Shown in pieces: positions 44,171 to 54,929 of a DNA stretch of 64,000 nt. The first letter of the stretch is position 1; each line of letters begins with the position of its first letter. The position numbers and the translations under genes are program-made. Origin of the DNA: Campanula takesimana (taxonomy: Eukaryota; Streptophyta; Magnoliopsida; Asterales; Campanulaceae); NCBI GenBank assembly GCA_026119855.1, contig JAOWBW010001131.1:124001-188000 (forward strand), in the 5' to 3' direction. The notes beneath the pieces are model-generated. The model had not been told where the DNA came from and did no database searches. It saw nothing but the letters and a program-made list of their open reading frames with translations.

Positions 44171-47100
44171 TGCTTGCTGAACCCGTTTTTGTACCTGTTA
44201 TGTGCATGCTTTGCAGATATATGTGCTTGTGCGAGAAAATGTGTTAAGTGTGAAATTGTGCTTGTAGTGTGATGTGATTTGAAAAGCAAGAGATTTGCAT
44301 GAGAGAGAGATTTTGCAAAAATGAAGAAATTGCTTTTGTGTGATGTGTGATTTTTGAGGAAAGTATTAATGAATGATGTTCATACCTTCACTTACCATGG
44401 CCGCTTGATTCGGGATGGAGATGTTGTGGCTTTGATGAAGATGATGAATTGCTCTCATTTTCGATGGAGGCATGATCACTTTTGATGATGGGTTGGTCGT
44501 GCCAAAAGGATGCCTACGTATCCCTTAAAAGGAATCAGACCAGCGTAGTTCAGGATGATGGAGAACGTTGGGGAAGAAGCTAGGAGAAAAGCAAAATGAA
44601 GCACATACTTTTTATACAAGAAAGAAAAAGAAAAAGAAAATCCTTTTTTTTTTTTTTTTTTTTAAAGATTAGAAGGAAAAGAATATGTACACATGTGAGA
44701 AAAAGATTTTTTTTTTTGTTCATGGGTGAACCATTTTAATCATTGTGTGTTCATAAAGCCAACCCAAGATCAAGTCATGTTCGGTCGAAGTCTGGATTGC
44801 CTCGCTTGAATTCTATTGTCGTTGTTGTGCCCAACGAAGATTGATGTCTAGCCCCAAGAGATTTGCGATTATGGGGCTTCAAGAGACTTTCGATGCCGAG
44901 ATACCAGGGGGTGTTGATTGTAAATCCCCTAGAACACCTTCGATGCCAAACTTTGAGTGACTTGCATATCCCTAAGATAAATCAGCTATTGACCCATTCA
45001 AATGAATCGCCTTTTGTTGTTGGAGTGAGTAAGCCCCAAGAGAAGATTATTGATGCCAAGCTTCGAGAGATTTCCAAGCCCTAAATGTCATGTACTTTTT
45101 GTTTGCGAGCTTCAAGATGGTGGGTTGTGAAGACCTGTCGATGTAAAGCCCCAAATTATCTTGGAATCGGCTTGGCATTGAGAGCGGATGCACCGTCGGG
45201 TAGAATTCTTGATAGAGATCTCCTTCTTACTTTTACCGGGAGATGAATAGCCTCATTGTGGTCGGTACCCAAATGGCAGAGAGCTTATATCAAAAGATGC
45301 ATTAATGTCTTGTGGTGTCGTCGAGGTCGCAATGATAAGGTCTTGGTGTGATAAGGTCCCCAAATGGGTATGCTTGCTTGAGTCTTCTTGAGTTGAACTA
45401 AAGACGGATCTTCGGATGCAACTCGTGCTTGAGGCGTAAGAGCCACACTTTTTGCTTTTGATCTTGGAGAAGGGGGTGTTGAATTGCAGAAACATTAGGA
45501 TTGGCCTAGGCATTTCCCACTATAACCCTAGAGTTTAGCATATTGAATCTTTTTCCTTTTCTCTAAGACTTCCTTCATAATCTCGTTGTAAGTTCTAACG
45601 AGAATCATCAAATTTATTCATAACTTCGGAGTCCTCCTTTCAAACCAGAAGACATTTGACGTGAAGTACCAAGAGACTCTTGAGGCTTGGACCACTCCTC
45701 ACATTGCATTGCATCGAGTATCATTGCCTAAAAGATTGTCGAAGCCCCTTATAAAGACTTTTGGTGCCAAATTGATAAAGGAAGCTTCAAATGTTGCACA
45801 TGACTTTGCTAGGGCCACCGTTGGGGGAGGTGAAGTGAATTGCATTTTTGCTGAGGGAGCCTTTCAAACTTGAGTCTAGCCCCTAGAGTGCGATCACCGA
45901 TTGTAAGTAGAGAAAGAAAGGCCTATCCTTGATTGGGGAACATGCACAAGCACACATGACATGAAGGCTTTTCGACATACCTATTGGAGACTTTGAGGAT
46001 AGTTTCGCACATCTTTCTTAGCGTAGCCCCTAGGGCTCATTAACTGTCAAATGAGGCAAAAGAATCTCTCGTTCTTGAGTCACATAGCCCCTAGGGCGTC
46101 ATCATTTGTCGAGTAAGGCAAGAGACTCGTCCTCGTGCGGGGGAACAAACATAAGAGGACATGGCAAGAGCTACTCCATTCTCGTGAAACCTTTTGACAT
46201 ACTTTAGGTGCACATGCTTGAAGAAGTTTGAAAACTGAATTACATGTTGTGCTATTCACTGCCCAAACCAATTGACTCACTGGGGACTATTTGTGCACCT
46301 CGTACCCCTCAATGATGGGCTCATTCTCGAATGGATCTCGGTTACCATGGGGCTTCTTTCATACGAACCCAAATGGATATTGCAGGAACAACCTCTCTTA
46401 TGCCAATACCCCAAAACAACCTTTGATTGTGCCGTATCTTGTCGAGCCTTTTGCGATTCCCAAGTTGACTCGGCAGGGAATTGACTTGCTGAGGAGATTC
46501 AATGTAGAACTTGTGTAGTTGTCTTCTTTAGAGGCCGGGGATCTCTATTTATCTTTCCCTTCTCTCTCTCACTCTCTCATTTTTTTTATGACACACCCTG
46601 TTTTTTGCCTAGACCGCCCTTTCGGGTTTTCAATCTAGCGGGCATCTCTTTTGCGTCTTCATTTTTTTGACTCAATTAATGAGGAAGTGTGTATTGACTC
46701 TAGCTGAGGATGAGAGACATGTGATTTTGCGGTGGAGACCTTTTGTCACTAATGATGAGTGACATTGACTTGACTAGGGAAGTGGTCCCTAGTATTGACT
46801 TCATGTATTTATATTTTTGAATGACTCACGAAGGCAAGTAAGTCATTAAGAGAGAAGAGAAGGAAAGCCCCAATTTGATTGCAAGAAACTGGGAGCGTCG
46901 CTGAAAGATAAGAAGCCCCTAGACTCGACAAGGAACGTGAAATGATTTCAAATCTAGGAAAGTTGTTCAATCTTGAGGTGATCAATTCATTGGCAAATGA
47001 CTCGTACAAAGATGTCTTGACAAGTTCGAGATGAAGACCGATCACCATAACGCACTAGGGCTAAACATATCTTCTTTCTTGCATGAGACCGGACCTGTAG

Positions 47101-47745
47101 GTTGCCTACGTTCCTCCAGTGTAGAGGCTCAGGTCACCGTAGTTGTTGTGGATGATCTTTTCGCCGTGATGAATTGTTGCTTCGTCGTGATGGTTGTCGA
47201 TGTCGCTTCGTCCTTGGAAAATGATATTGATCTTGTACATCTTTGATTGAGGGTTTTTTTTTTTTTTTGTGCTCTAACTTTAGCATAGGTTGTTTTGAAG
47301 AGCCAACCTAGCGAGATTTTTTTTTTTTTTAATCCCCCTTTGAAACATTGCTTGATTTTTCTCCATGGTTGTAGTTCCACCTTGCTTTGGCGTTTGATGT
47401 CTTGGATTTGTCGTTGATGTTGTCGCCTTCGTCACGATGTTTAGCCCCTAGGCGTTCAAGTGATAGTCTTCGTTCCAAAACTTGTTTAGACATCTTTTCA
47501 TCATTTTGCCAAGAATTAGATTGAACAACTTGGAAGAGTGTATGAGGACAAGAACGACTTTTATTTGATGACTCAATTGGCTAAAAATTTAACATGGGAC
47601 AAGAGAAAACATTAATGCACACTCTAGAGGACAGTTGACTTTTTTTTTAATCCTATTTCTAGGTAGAGGAAGAGAAACGGAGATTACTGTCGTCGTCCTT
47701 GTCATTGTAGTCCTTCTTGTTGAAGCCCCTAAGTCATTCCTTGTT
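44171..47745 (-). other. Long non-coding 3' region of element F
   Basis: Collinear in reverse with 10757-14470 of C (for example the stretch around 44760-44860 against 13600-13700). It has T-runs at 44646-44664, 47258-47269 and 47320-47331, and repeated AGCCCC (complement of GGGGCT). No coding frame is shared with C. Confidence 0.7.
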
Positions 47746-47906
47746 TCACGGTTGCTCTTCACCCACGGTAAATTCCCCATTGTCGATCAAATCTTGGATG
47801 ACGTTTTGGAGAGAAAAGCACCCTTCGGTAGTGTGGCCGCTATGCTTGTGGTAGTTGCACCATTTATCATGTGCATGATTTTTATGTATCCCCTTCGGCT
47901 TGTATC
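47746..47906 (-). pseudogene. Gag of element F, C-terminal piece
   Basis: Read in reverse it continues the gag of 56428-56803 in frame across the E insertion site: a basic stretch, then WCNYHKHSGHTTEGC, FSLQNVIQDLIDNGEFTVGE and a stop at 47748-47746. This is the ending that the C gag loses by its frameshift. The TSD base block 47902-47906 is part of the codons duplicated by E. Confidence 0.85.
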
Positions 47907-49396
47907 TGTTGGTAGTGGTGCCCTAGGCACGTTTAATAAACGTTGTAATTGTTATCATTAATTTCATATCAATAAAGAGATGTTTTGATTATTATTGTTG
48001 TTCATGTTTACTTATAATAATCCCCGTCCCTAGTACTTGTTAAGCACTAGTATAAAGGCTAAATGATCATGGGATGATCATGTTAGATTTATGGGTACTT
48101 GTTTGGAACAAGGTACTGGACATGACCCGCTCTATGAGATTTATGTCATGGTCTATGTCGTACATATATCTCATATTAGTTATGTCATTTGAATCCCTAG
48201 ACATGAAGTTATTATAGTCTTCCACTTGATGAACATTATGTTTGACATATTCAAACGCTACTTTTAACCGAGTAGTTATAAAGGATATGATTGGCATAAT
48301 CGGAATCCCGTTGGGAAGAATAATAAGCTAAATGGATTTGTCCCTCCTCGGAGAGATGTCAAGCTTGGCCACTCGTAGGAATGATGTTGATGAAATGTTC
48401 GGCCGGACTCAGATGAATTGATTGGATCAATGTCATTTGGATTATCAACATATTCGGAATCGAGAAAGTATTGAACAAAACAAGTTGACTGTTTGACCAT
48501 GACTTGTGTTCAATGACATCGTGGACAAAGGGATTGTGACATATTCTAAAGGAATGCGAACTTGTATCTAGTTATACTATTTGGGTAGGTATGACGGTTT
48601 GCTAGAACCTAATCATATCTTATGGGATCATGTTTGAGCTCATTGCCAACTTAGTATAATCCTAGAGGGTCACACACAATAGAACGAATCTTTAAAAGGG
48701 ACTATATTGGAATTTTGGAAATTCTGGACTTTCTGGGAAGTGGGCGACCGCACATATGGACTGGGGCGCCGCACAATTATCTCAGAAATGTACCAGTTTT
48801 GTTTCAGATAGTTGTGCGACCGCACAGAGGGTTTTGGCGGCCGCACAGTGCTGTCGGGTGGCAGATTCCTATTTGATTTGGAAACGAATTTTGGAAGGAT
48901 TTTGACACAAGTTTCCTATTTGGAATAGGTCATACTTGTGTATAAAAGACCAAATTCGGCCAGCACTCAAGCCTAATGATTTTGTGAGTCTCAAAGAGTT
49001 TGAGAGAGGGTTTATTTTGTTCCAAGACATTCTTGGTTGAGGAACAAAATAATACACAAAATAAATTCCATATAGTTCTTTTGATTGTGAAAAAGTGTTT
49101 CACAATTTGGTCTAGCAACCAAGATCAAAGAAGCTACTTTGATATTCGTTCGAAGTGTGGATACCGCTAGAGGGTGAAAATCATCATCTTCAAAGTTCGT
49201 GTTCAAGCTTTGTGATCGTGATCAAGTCTTCAAACCTCCACCAAAGACCAAGAGAAAATTTGATAGCCATCAAGGGTTAGTTTATTCCTTTGTTCTTATG
49301 TTGTATTTGATTTAATCATATGAACGGATCTATGGGCTCTGGGTTTCAAATTTTAAATGCTAAATTCCGCTGCGCATGTTTGATCGAAACCCAACA
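47907..49396 (+). repeat. 5' LTR of element E
   Basis: 1490 bp, TGTTGGTAGTGGTGCC to CGAAACCCAACA. It has the TATA box TATAAAAG (48941-48948) and the motif array about 100 bp upstream (48742-48846). Confidence 0.95.
48742..48846 (+). promoter_or_regulatory. Four-unit array in E 5' LTR
   Basis: GGGCGACCGCAC (48742), GGGGCGCCGCAC (48763), GTGCGACCGCAC (48814) and TGGCGGCCGCAC (48835); spacing 21, 51 and 21 bp. The 3' LTR copy (55765, 55787, 55838, 55860) has the second unit intact as GGGCGGCCGCAC and spacing 22, 51 and 22. The A/G base in CGACC/CGGCC alternates along the array. The gap can fold as TATCT-CA-GAAAT with ATTTC-AGATA (3' copy). Confidence 0.78.
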
Positions 49397-49397
49397 G

Positions 49398-49409
49398 TGG
49401 TATCAGAGC
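49398..49409 (+). promoter_or_regulatory. Primer-binding site of element E
   Basis: TGGTATCAGAGC one base after the 5' LTR, complementary to initiator-Met tRNA. Confidence 0.93.
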
Positions 49410-49681
49410 CCCGTTCATGTTGATTATCTCAATACCTAGATCATGTCATGTGTATATAAATTGTTTATGTGCCTCGCATGATATGAATATTGGAATATGT
49501 GATGTTTATGTGTTATGTGATTTTTTGTGGTTTATTGTTTTACAACTTTAATCGCACGATTCAATCGCAATAAATAAATTATGGTGGATTCAGAATTGTT
49601 GGTTATTAATTTTTGATTGGATCAAAGTTTAATAATCGGGGAAAACATTTTGAGACAAAATTTTCGAACTTAAAATTCTGC

Positions 49682-49789
49682 ACATTCTGATTGAACTGGG
49701 CGACCGCACGGAAAATACTGGGCGGCCGCACGGATTTTTTGGGCGACCGCACAGGTAATTTGGGCGGCCGCACGCCATGATCAGAATGT
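49682..49789 (+). promoter_or_regulatory. E leader: four-unit array enclosed by a 10-bp inverted repeat
   Basis: ACATTCTGAT (49682-49691) and ATCAGAATGT (49780-49789) are perfect inverted repeats. Inside are GGGCGACCGCAC (49698), GGGCGGCCGCAC (49720), GGGCGACCGCAC (49741) and GGGCGGCCGCAC (49762): exact 12-mers, 22, 21 and 21 bp apart, alternating A and G as in the LTR. Confidence 0.85.
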
Positions 49790-50109
49790 CTGATTTTGCT
49801 CAAAAATTAGAATTTGGAATTTTCGAAAGGTTCAACAAAACCAGTAACAGAACCAATCCAGACCTGCTGATCTGGAATGGGTTTTGGGTAGTTGGTTTGT
49901 GTGTGGATCTTGGGGTTTGATTTTCCTATTTGTTTTAGTCTTGTGATTCTAAGATTGGTTCAAGTTTTGGATGGCTAATCTGCGTTCATCGAGATTGTGT
50001 TTCCCAAAATTGATCGCAATCAAAGTTTTAAAGATAAAACGAAGTTAGAATTATGAAGAGTTCATAATTGCTAAATTGAGAACAAAGTTCTTGATTCAAA
50101 GTTTGGAGA

Positions 50110-50247
50110 TCCATGTGGAATTGTGAATGCAATTGGCCTACGTTCATCGAGACCATCTATTGCTTAGTTTCGGCCACATGGACTACTTTCTTGGTTTCTT
50201 GAATTAGTGCGGGATTGTGGTTGCCTAATGGCTTAGTTCGACCGTAC
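50110..50247 (+). other. Tandem hairpins in the E leader
   Basis: Hairpin 1 pairs TCCATGTGG (50110-50118) with CCACATGGA (50174-50182). Hairpin 2 pairs GTGCGG (50207-50212) with CCGTAC (50242-50247) through one G-U. Position, order and loop (TGCTTAGTTTCGG; GCC-TAAT-GGC) match the two hairpins of D, but the stem bases differ and still pair. Confidence 0.75.
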
Positions 50248-50959
50248 TTCTTGTTGTCTTGATTTGGAGATAATGACCAAAGTTGAAATAGTCTCATCCT
50301 CATAATTATAGAGAAACTAATGACAGATAAATACCATGCTTAAATTAATGGAGATTAATTTAATGGCTAAACTTGATGTGTAACATGTTTATATTATGTT
50401 CTCATAAATGTGTTATATGCTATATGTGATGAACCTTCAAAGAAAGTTTTAAGTCTTTTATTGCCACGCCATGATTAAAACACTTGTTAGTACATAAGTG
50501 ACTCTAATGTAGATTCGCCCTAGCGAGATGCATTAAATTTATTTATGTATGAGCAAGATAGATAATGTGGGCACGCCCTAGGGGACACATTAACTATGCG
50601 TTTAAAATGGTTAGACTTAATTGGGCGTCAAAACAGTTTTGGGCCTAGGCAAATATGAGGTTTAACATGCTTTTTGAAATTGGATTTCTTAAAGAATCTC
50701 ATAAAAGGAACTAAGAGTCATATGAGATATGATTGACAAGAGTTGTCTACCTAATTAATTTGATTTTGTGTAATCCGCCTTAGCGGACTTGAAATTAAAT
50801 TAAAGTTGGATCTTAACCCATTAAATTATATTATACATTGGATGTATAAGAAGGTTATATAATTTAGTGGGAGTATTTTGTTTGAAAAATACACTATTTA
50901 TCTCTTTAATGAAAATCGGTACTTATTAAATTTTGGAAATTTTTGCATATTTGTAGATA

Positions 50960-51436
50960 ATGACTAATAACACTCAATCAATGTCGTTGCGATCGATCCT
51001 TGAGAAGGATAAGCTCGAAGAGAATGGTACAAACTTTATGGATTGGATCCGTAGCATAAGAATTGTTCTTAGGCAAGAAGATAAGTTGTACATTCTCGAT
51101 GGGCCTCTCCCTGCTGAACCACCGCCTACTGCCCCTAGGGTAGAAAGAGACAATTACAAGAAACATCGTAATGATTCTAGAGATGTAAGTTGTCTCATGC
51201 TTGCTGCTATGTGTTCAAAACTCCAACAAAGTTTGGAACATTTGGAAGCCTATGAGATAGGCGTGGAGTTGAGAACCATGTTTCAAGAGCAAGCTAGGCA
51301 AGAGAGGTACAAGACCATTGTTGCATTCACTACTTGTAAAATGAATGAAGGGCAACAAGTGAGTCCTCACTTTCTTAAAATGAAAGGTTATGTAGAGCAC
51401 CTTAGAAACTTGGCTATCCAATCCCATTGGAGCTAG
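50960..51436 (+). CDS. Gag of element E, N-terminal part (frameshifted before pol)
   Basis: Copia gag, with MTNNTQSMSLRSILEKDKL followed by NFMDWIRSIRIVLRQ. 158 codons end early because one base is missing near 51411: the following frame (starting MELATDLILNSLPKSYNQF) continues the gag domain directly. The lost base would make gag and pol one frame, as is usual in plant copia elements. As it stands, translation from this ATG stops at 51436. Confidence 0.88.
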   Translation: MTNNTQSMSLRSILEKDKLEENGTNFMDWIRSIRIVLRQEDKLYILDGPLPAEPPPTAPRVERDNYKKHRNDSRDVSCLMLAAMCSKLQQSLEHLEAYEIGVELRTMFQEQARQERYKTIVAFTTCKMNEGQQVSPHFLKMKGYVEHLRNLAIQSHWS

Positions 51437-54400
51437 CCACGGATCTCATTCTTAATTCATTGCCTAAAAGTTATAATCAGTTTGTGATGAATTATAACAT
51501 GCATGGAATGGATAAGAATCTCTCTGAGTTGCATGGGATGCTCAAGATTGCAGAGATGAAAATTGTGGAGAAAGGTTCTCCCGTGCTCTTGGTTCATAAT
51601 GGGAAGAAGCCTGGTGCCAAAGGCAAGGGTAAGACAAAAGTTGTCAAACCCAAGATAAGCAAGGCAAAGGTTGCCAAGGCTTCTGAGGCAAAACCCGATA
51701 CACAAAAGGATGCAATTTGTTTCCATTGTCAAGAAATTGGTCATTGGAAACGTAATTGCAAGGCTTTCTTGGAAGAGCAAAAGAAGAAGAAGAGCAGCAA
51801 GGCTGCGTCGACTTCAGGTATCTATATGATAGATATTCTCCTTTCTACCACTGATTCTTGGGTATTGGATACCGGATGTGGTTCTCACATTTGTCTAAAT
51901 GTGCAGGGACTAACGAATAGGAGACTGCTTAAAGAAGGTGAAGTAGATCTACGTGTGGAAAATGGAGCAAGAGTTGCTGCATTAGCCGTAGGGACTTATG
52001 AAGTCACTTTACCTTCTGGATTAATTCTTGTTTTGAACAATTGTTATTATGTTCCGGATTTAAGCAGAAATATTATTTCAATTTCTTGTTTGGATAATGA
52101 AGGTTTTAAGTTTCTTATTGAGAATAAGAAATTTTCTATTTATTTAAATGATGTGCTTTATGGTATTGCTAATTCATTTAATGGCCTTTATATCTTGGAT
52201 GTCAAGAATGAAAATAATGTCTATCATGTAAATAAGAAATCTAAACCTAATGATGTAAATCATACTTATTTGTGGCATTGCCGTCTTGGTCATATTAATG
52301 AGAAGCGTATCTCAAAACTCCATGGGGACGGACTTTTGGGTTCATGTGACTTAGAGTCATATGATACTTGTGAGTCGTGTCTTCTTGGAAAAATGACTAA
52401 GACACCTTTTACCAAGTTGGGTGAAAGGGCAAGCGACTTATTGGGGTTGATACATTCCGATGTATGCGGACCATTAAGTAGCAATGCTAGGGGAGGATTT
52501 CAATACTTCATAACCTTCACTGATGATTATAGTAGATTTGGGTATGTTTACCTAATGAAACATAAGAGTGAAGCATTTGAGATATTTAGAATATTTCAAA
52601 ATGAAGTAGAAAAACAACTTGGCAAAAGTATTAAAGCACTTCGATCAGATCGTGGTGGTGAATACTTAAGTCAAGAATTTGATGATCATCTAAAGAATTG
52701 TGGAATAGTTTCACAATTGACTCCACCCGGAACACCACAATGGAATGGTGTGTCCGAGAGGAGGAATCGGACTTTGTTAGACATGGTTCGATCAATGATG
52801 AGTCAAGTTGATCTTTCAATATCTTTTTGGGGTTACGCTCTAGAAACCGCTGCTTTCACACTAAATCATGTTCCAACTAAATCGGTTCAAAAGACTCCAT
52901 ATGAGATGTGGAGCGGAAAGAAGCCTTGTCTATATTTCATGAAGATTTGGGGTTGTGAAGTTTTTGTCAAAAGACTTATCTCAGACAAACTTGCACACAA
53001 ATCTGATAAATGTATTTTCGTGGGATATCCTAAGGAAACTAAAGGATATTACTTTTACAACCGAGAGGACAACAAAGTGTTTGTTGCCCGAACTGGTGTC
53101 TTTCTAGAGAAAGAGTTTCTCTCCAAAGAAATCAGTGGGAGTAAAATAAATCTTGAAGAAATTCGAGACCCAGAAAATAACATTGAACCAATAGTGGAAC
53201 AAGAACAAGAACCACAAGGAGTTGTGGAACCTGTTCAAAGTACACAAGCAACTCGCAGATCTAGTAGGTTACGATCCGAGCCCGAGAGATATGGATTTCT
53301 CATAACGGATAGTAATGAGGTAGAAATCATTGAGAATGATGAACCGTCAACCTACCAAGAGGCGATGTCTTCTCCTGATTCGGACAAGTGGCTTGGAGCC
53401 ATGGAATCCGAATTGCAATCCATGCAAGACAATCAAGTTTGGAATTTGATTGATGCACCCGAAGGTGTAAAAACCATAGGATGCAAATGGGTCTTCAAGA
53501 AGAAGACTGACATGGATGGGAAGGTGCATACTTACAAAGCTAGGCTTGTAGCGAAGGGTTATAGGCAAGTTCATGGTATTGACTATGAGGAGACCTTTTC
53601 ACCCGTAGCAATGATCAAGTCTATAAGAATTTTGCTTGCCATTGCTGCATATCATGACTATGAAATATGGCAGATGGACGTCAAAACCGCTTTCCTAAAT
53701 GGAAAACTCCAAGAGGATGTGTATATGACACAACCAGAAGGTTTTGAACAAGATTCTAAGGTATGCAAATTGCAGAGATCCATCTATGGATTGAAGCAAG
53801 CTTCTAGGAGTTGGAATCTCCGTTTTGATGAATCGGTCAAAGAGTTTGGTTTCATCAAGAACGAAGATGAGCCTTGTGTATACAAGAAGATTAGTGGGAG
53901 CATAGTGCTATTCCTTATTTTATATGTGGATGACATATTGCTCATTGGAAACGACATTCCTACACTTCAGTCTGTGAAGACTTGGTTAGGAAAGTGCTTC
54001 GCAATGAAAGATATGGGTGAAGCCGCATATATTCTTGGCATTAAGATCTATAGAGATAGATCAAGGAGGCTACTTGGTTTAAGCCAAAGTACATACATTG
54101 ACAAGGTCATTAGAAGATTCCGTATGGAAAATTCTAAGAGAGGAACCTTGCCCGTGTTACATGGAGTTTCTCTAAGCAAGACTCAATGTCCTAAGACAAA
54201 AGATGAGCGTGAGAAAATGAATGATGTTCCATATGCTTCGGCAATTGGGTCCATCATGTATGCCATGATTTGTACTAGGCCGGATGTATCTTATGCTTTG
54301 AGCATGACAAGTAGATACCAATCCGACCCTGGCAAAAATCACTGGATAGCCGTAAAAGCGATTCTTAAGTACTTGAGAAGGACTAAAGACTTGTTTTTGG

Positions 54401-54915
54401 TCTATGGAGGAATGGAAGATGATCTCGTTGTAAATGCTTACACGGATGCAAGCTTCCAAACTGACAAAGATGATAGCCGATCGCAATCGGGTTTTGTGTT
54501 TATGTTAAATGGTGGAGCTGTAAGCTGGAAGAGTTCCAAGCAAAGTACAACCGCTGATTCTACAACAGAAGCTGAGTATATTGCTGCATCGGATGCTGCA
54601 AAAGAAGCTGTTTGGATTAAGAAGTTCATAATTGAACTTGAAGTGGTTCCTAGCATTGCTAATCCAATAGACCTTTATTGCGATAATAATGGTGCTATTG
54701 CTCAAGCAAAGGAACCAAGAGCACATCAGAAATCCAAACACATACTTAGGCGTTTTCATATCATTCGAGAGATCGTTGATAGGGGAGACGTAAATATATG
54801 CAGAGTACCTACTGATGACAATGTTGCGGACCCGCTAACAAAGGGACTTCCACAAGCTAAACATGATGGTCATGTTAGGTCTATGGGTATTAGATACATG
54901 GGAGATTGGGCCTAG
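51427..54915 (+). CDS. Gag C-terminus and Pol of element E (zinc knuckle-PR-IN-RT-RH)
   Basis: 1162 codons without a stop. Order: end of the gag domain; Lys-rich linker; CCHC knuckle CFHCQEIGHWKRNC at residues 98-111; aspartic protease LDTG with Asp148; pre-integrase domain (HCRLGH from residue 284); integrase core with Asp345, Asp408 and Glu444, a D-X35-E spacing as required; reverse transcriptase (about 650-900) with YVDD at 833-836; RNase H with Asp1007 and the SSKQSTTADSTTEAEYIA segment near the end. It stops 3 bases before the polypurine tract. All the catalytic residues I checked are present, so this could supply enzymes in trans if translated. The 51427 ATG is simply the first in this frame. 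Confidence 0.93.
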   Translation: MELATDLILNSLPKSYNQFVMNYNMHGMDKNLSELHGMLKIAEMKIVEKGSPVLLVHNGKKPGAKGKGKTKVVKPKISKAKVAKASEAKPDTQKDAICFHCQEIGHWKRNCKAFLEEQKKKKSSKAASTSGIYMIDILLSTTDSWVLDTGCGSHICLNVQGLTNRRLLKEGEVDLRVENGARVAALAVGTYEVTLPSGLILVLNNCYYVPDLSRNIISISCLDNEGFKFLIENKKFSIYLNDVLYGIANSFNGLYILDVKNENNVYHVNKKSKPNDVNHTYLWHCRLGHINEKRISKLHGDGLLGSCDLESYDTCESCLLGKMTKTPFTKLGERASDLLGLIHSDVCGPLSSNARGGFQYFITFTDDYSRFGYVYLMKHKSEAFEIFRIFQNEVEKQLGKSIKALRSDRGGEYLSQEFDDHLKNCGIVSQLTPPGTPQWNGVSERRNRTLLDMVRSMMSQVDLSISFWGYALETAAFTLNHVPTKSVQKTPYEMWSGKKPCLYFMKIWGCEVFVKRLISDKLAHKSDKCIFVGYPKETKGYYFYNREDNKVFVARTGVFLEKEFLSKEISGSKINLEEIRDPENNIEPIVEQEQEPQGVVEPVQSTQATRRSSRLRSEPERYGFLITDSNEVEIIENDEPSTYQEAMSSPDSDKWLGAMESELQSMQDNQVWNLIDAPEGVKTIGCKWVFKKKTDMDGKVHTYKARLVAKGYRQVHGIDYEETFSPVAMIKSIRILLAIAAYHDYEIWQMDVKTAFLNGKLQEDVYMTQPEGFEQDSKVCKLQRSIYGLKQASRSWNLRFDESVKEFGFIKNEDEPCVYKKISGSIVLFLILYVDDILLIGNDIPTLQSVKTWLGKCFAMKDMGEAAYILGIKIYRDRSRRLLGLSQSTYIDKVIRRFRMENSKRGTLPVLHGVSLSKTQCPKTKDEREKMNDVPYASAIGSIMYAMICTRPDVSYALSMTSRYQSDPGKNHWIAVKAILKYLRRTKDLFLVYGGMEDDLVVNAYTDASFQTDKDDSRSQSGFVFMLNGGAVSWKSSKQSTTADSTTEAEYIAASDAAKEAVWIKKFIIELEVVPSIANPIDLYCDNNGAIAQAKEPRAHQKSKHILRRFHIIREIVDRGDVNICRVPTDDNVADPLTKGLPQAKHDGHVRSMGIRYMGDWA

Positions 54916-54918
54916 GGC

Positions 54919-54929
54919 AAGTGGGAGAT
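54919..54929 (+). promoter_or_regulatory. Polypurine tract of element E
   Basis: AAGTGGGAGAT directly before the 3' LTR, identical to the tract of D. Confidence 0.92.

Noticed and set aside
47635..47961. 108-codon plus-strand ORF
   Set aside because: Antisense to the F gag C-terminus and running into the E LTR; a shadow.
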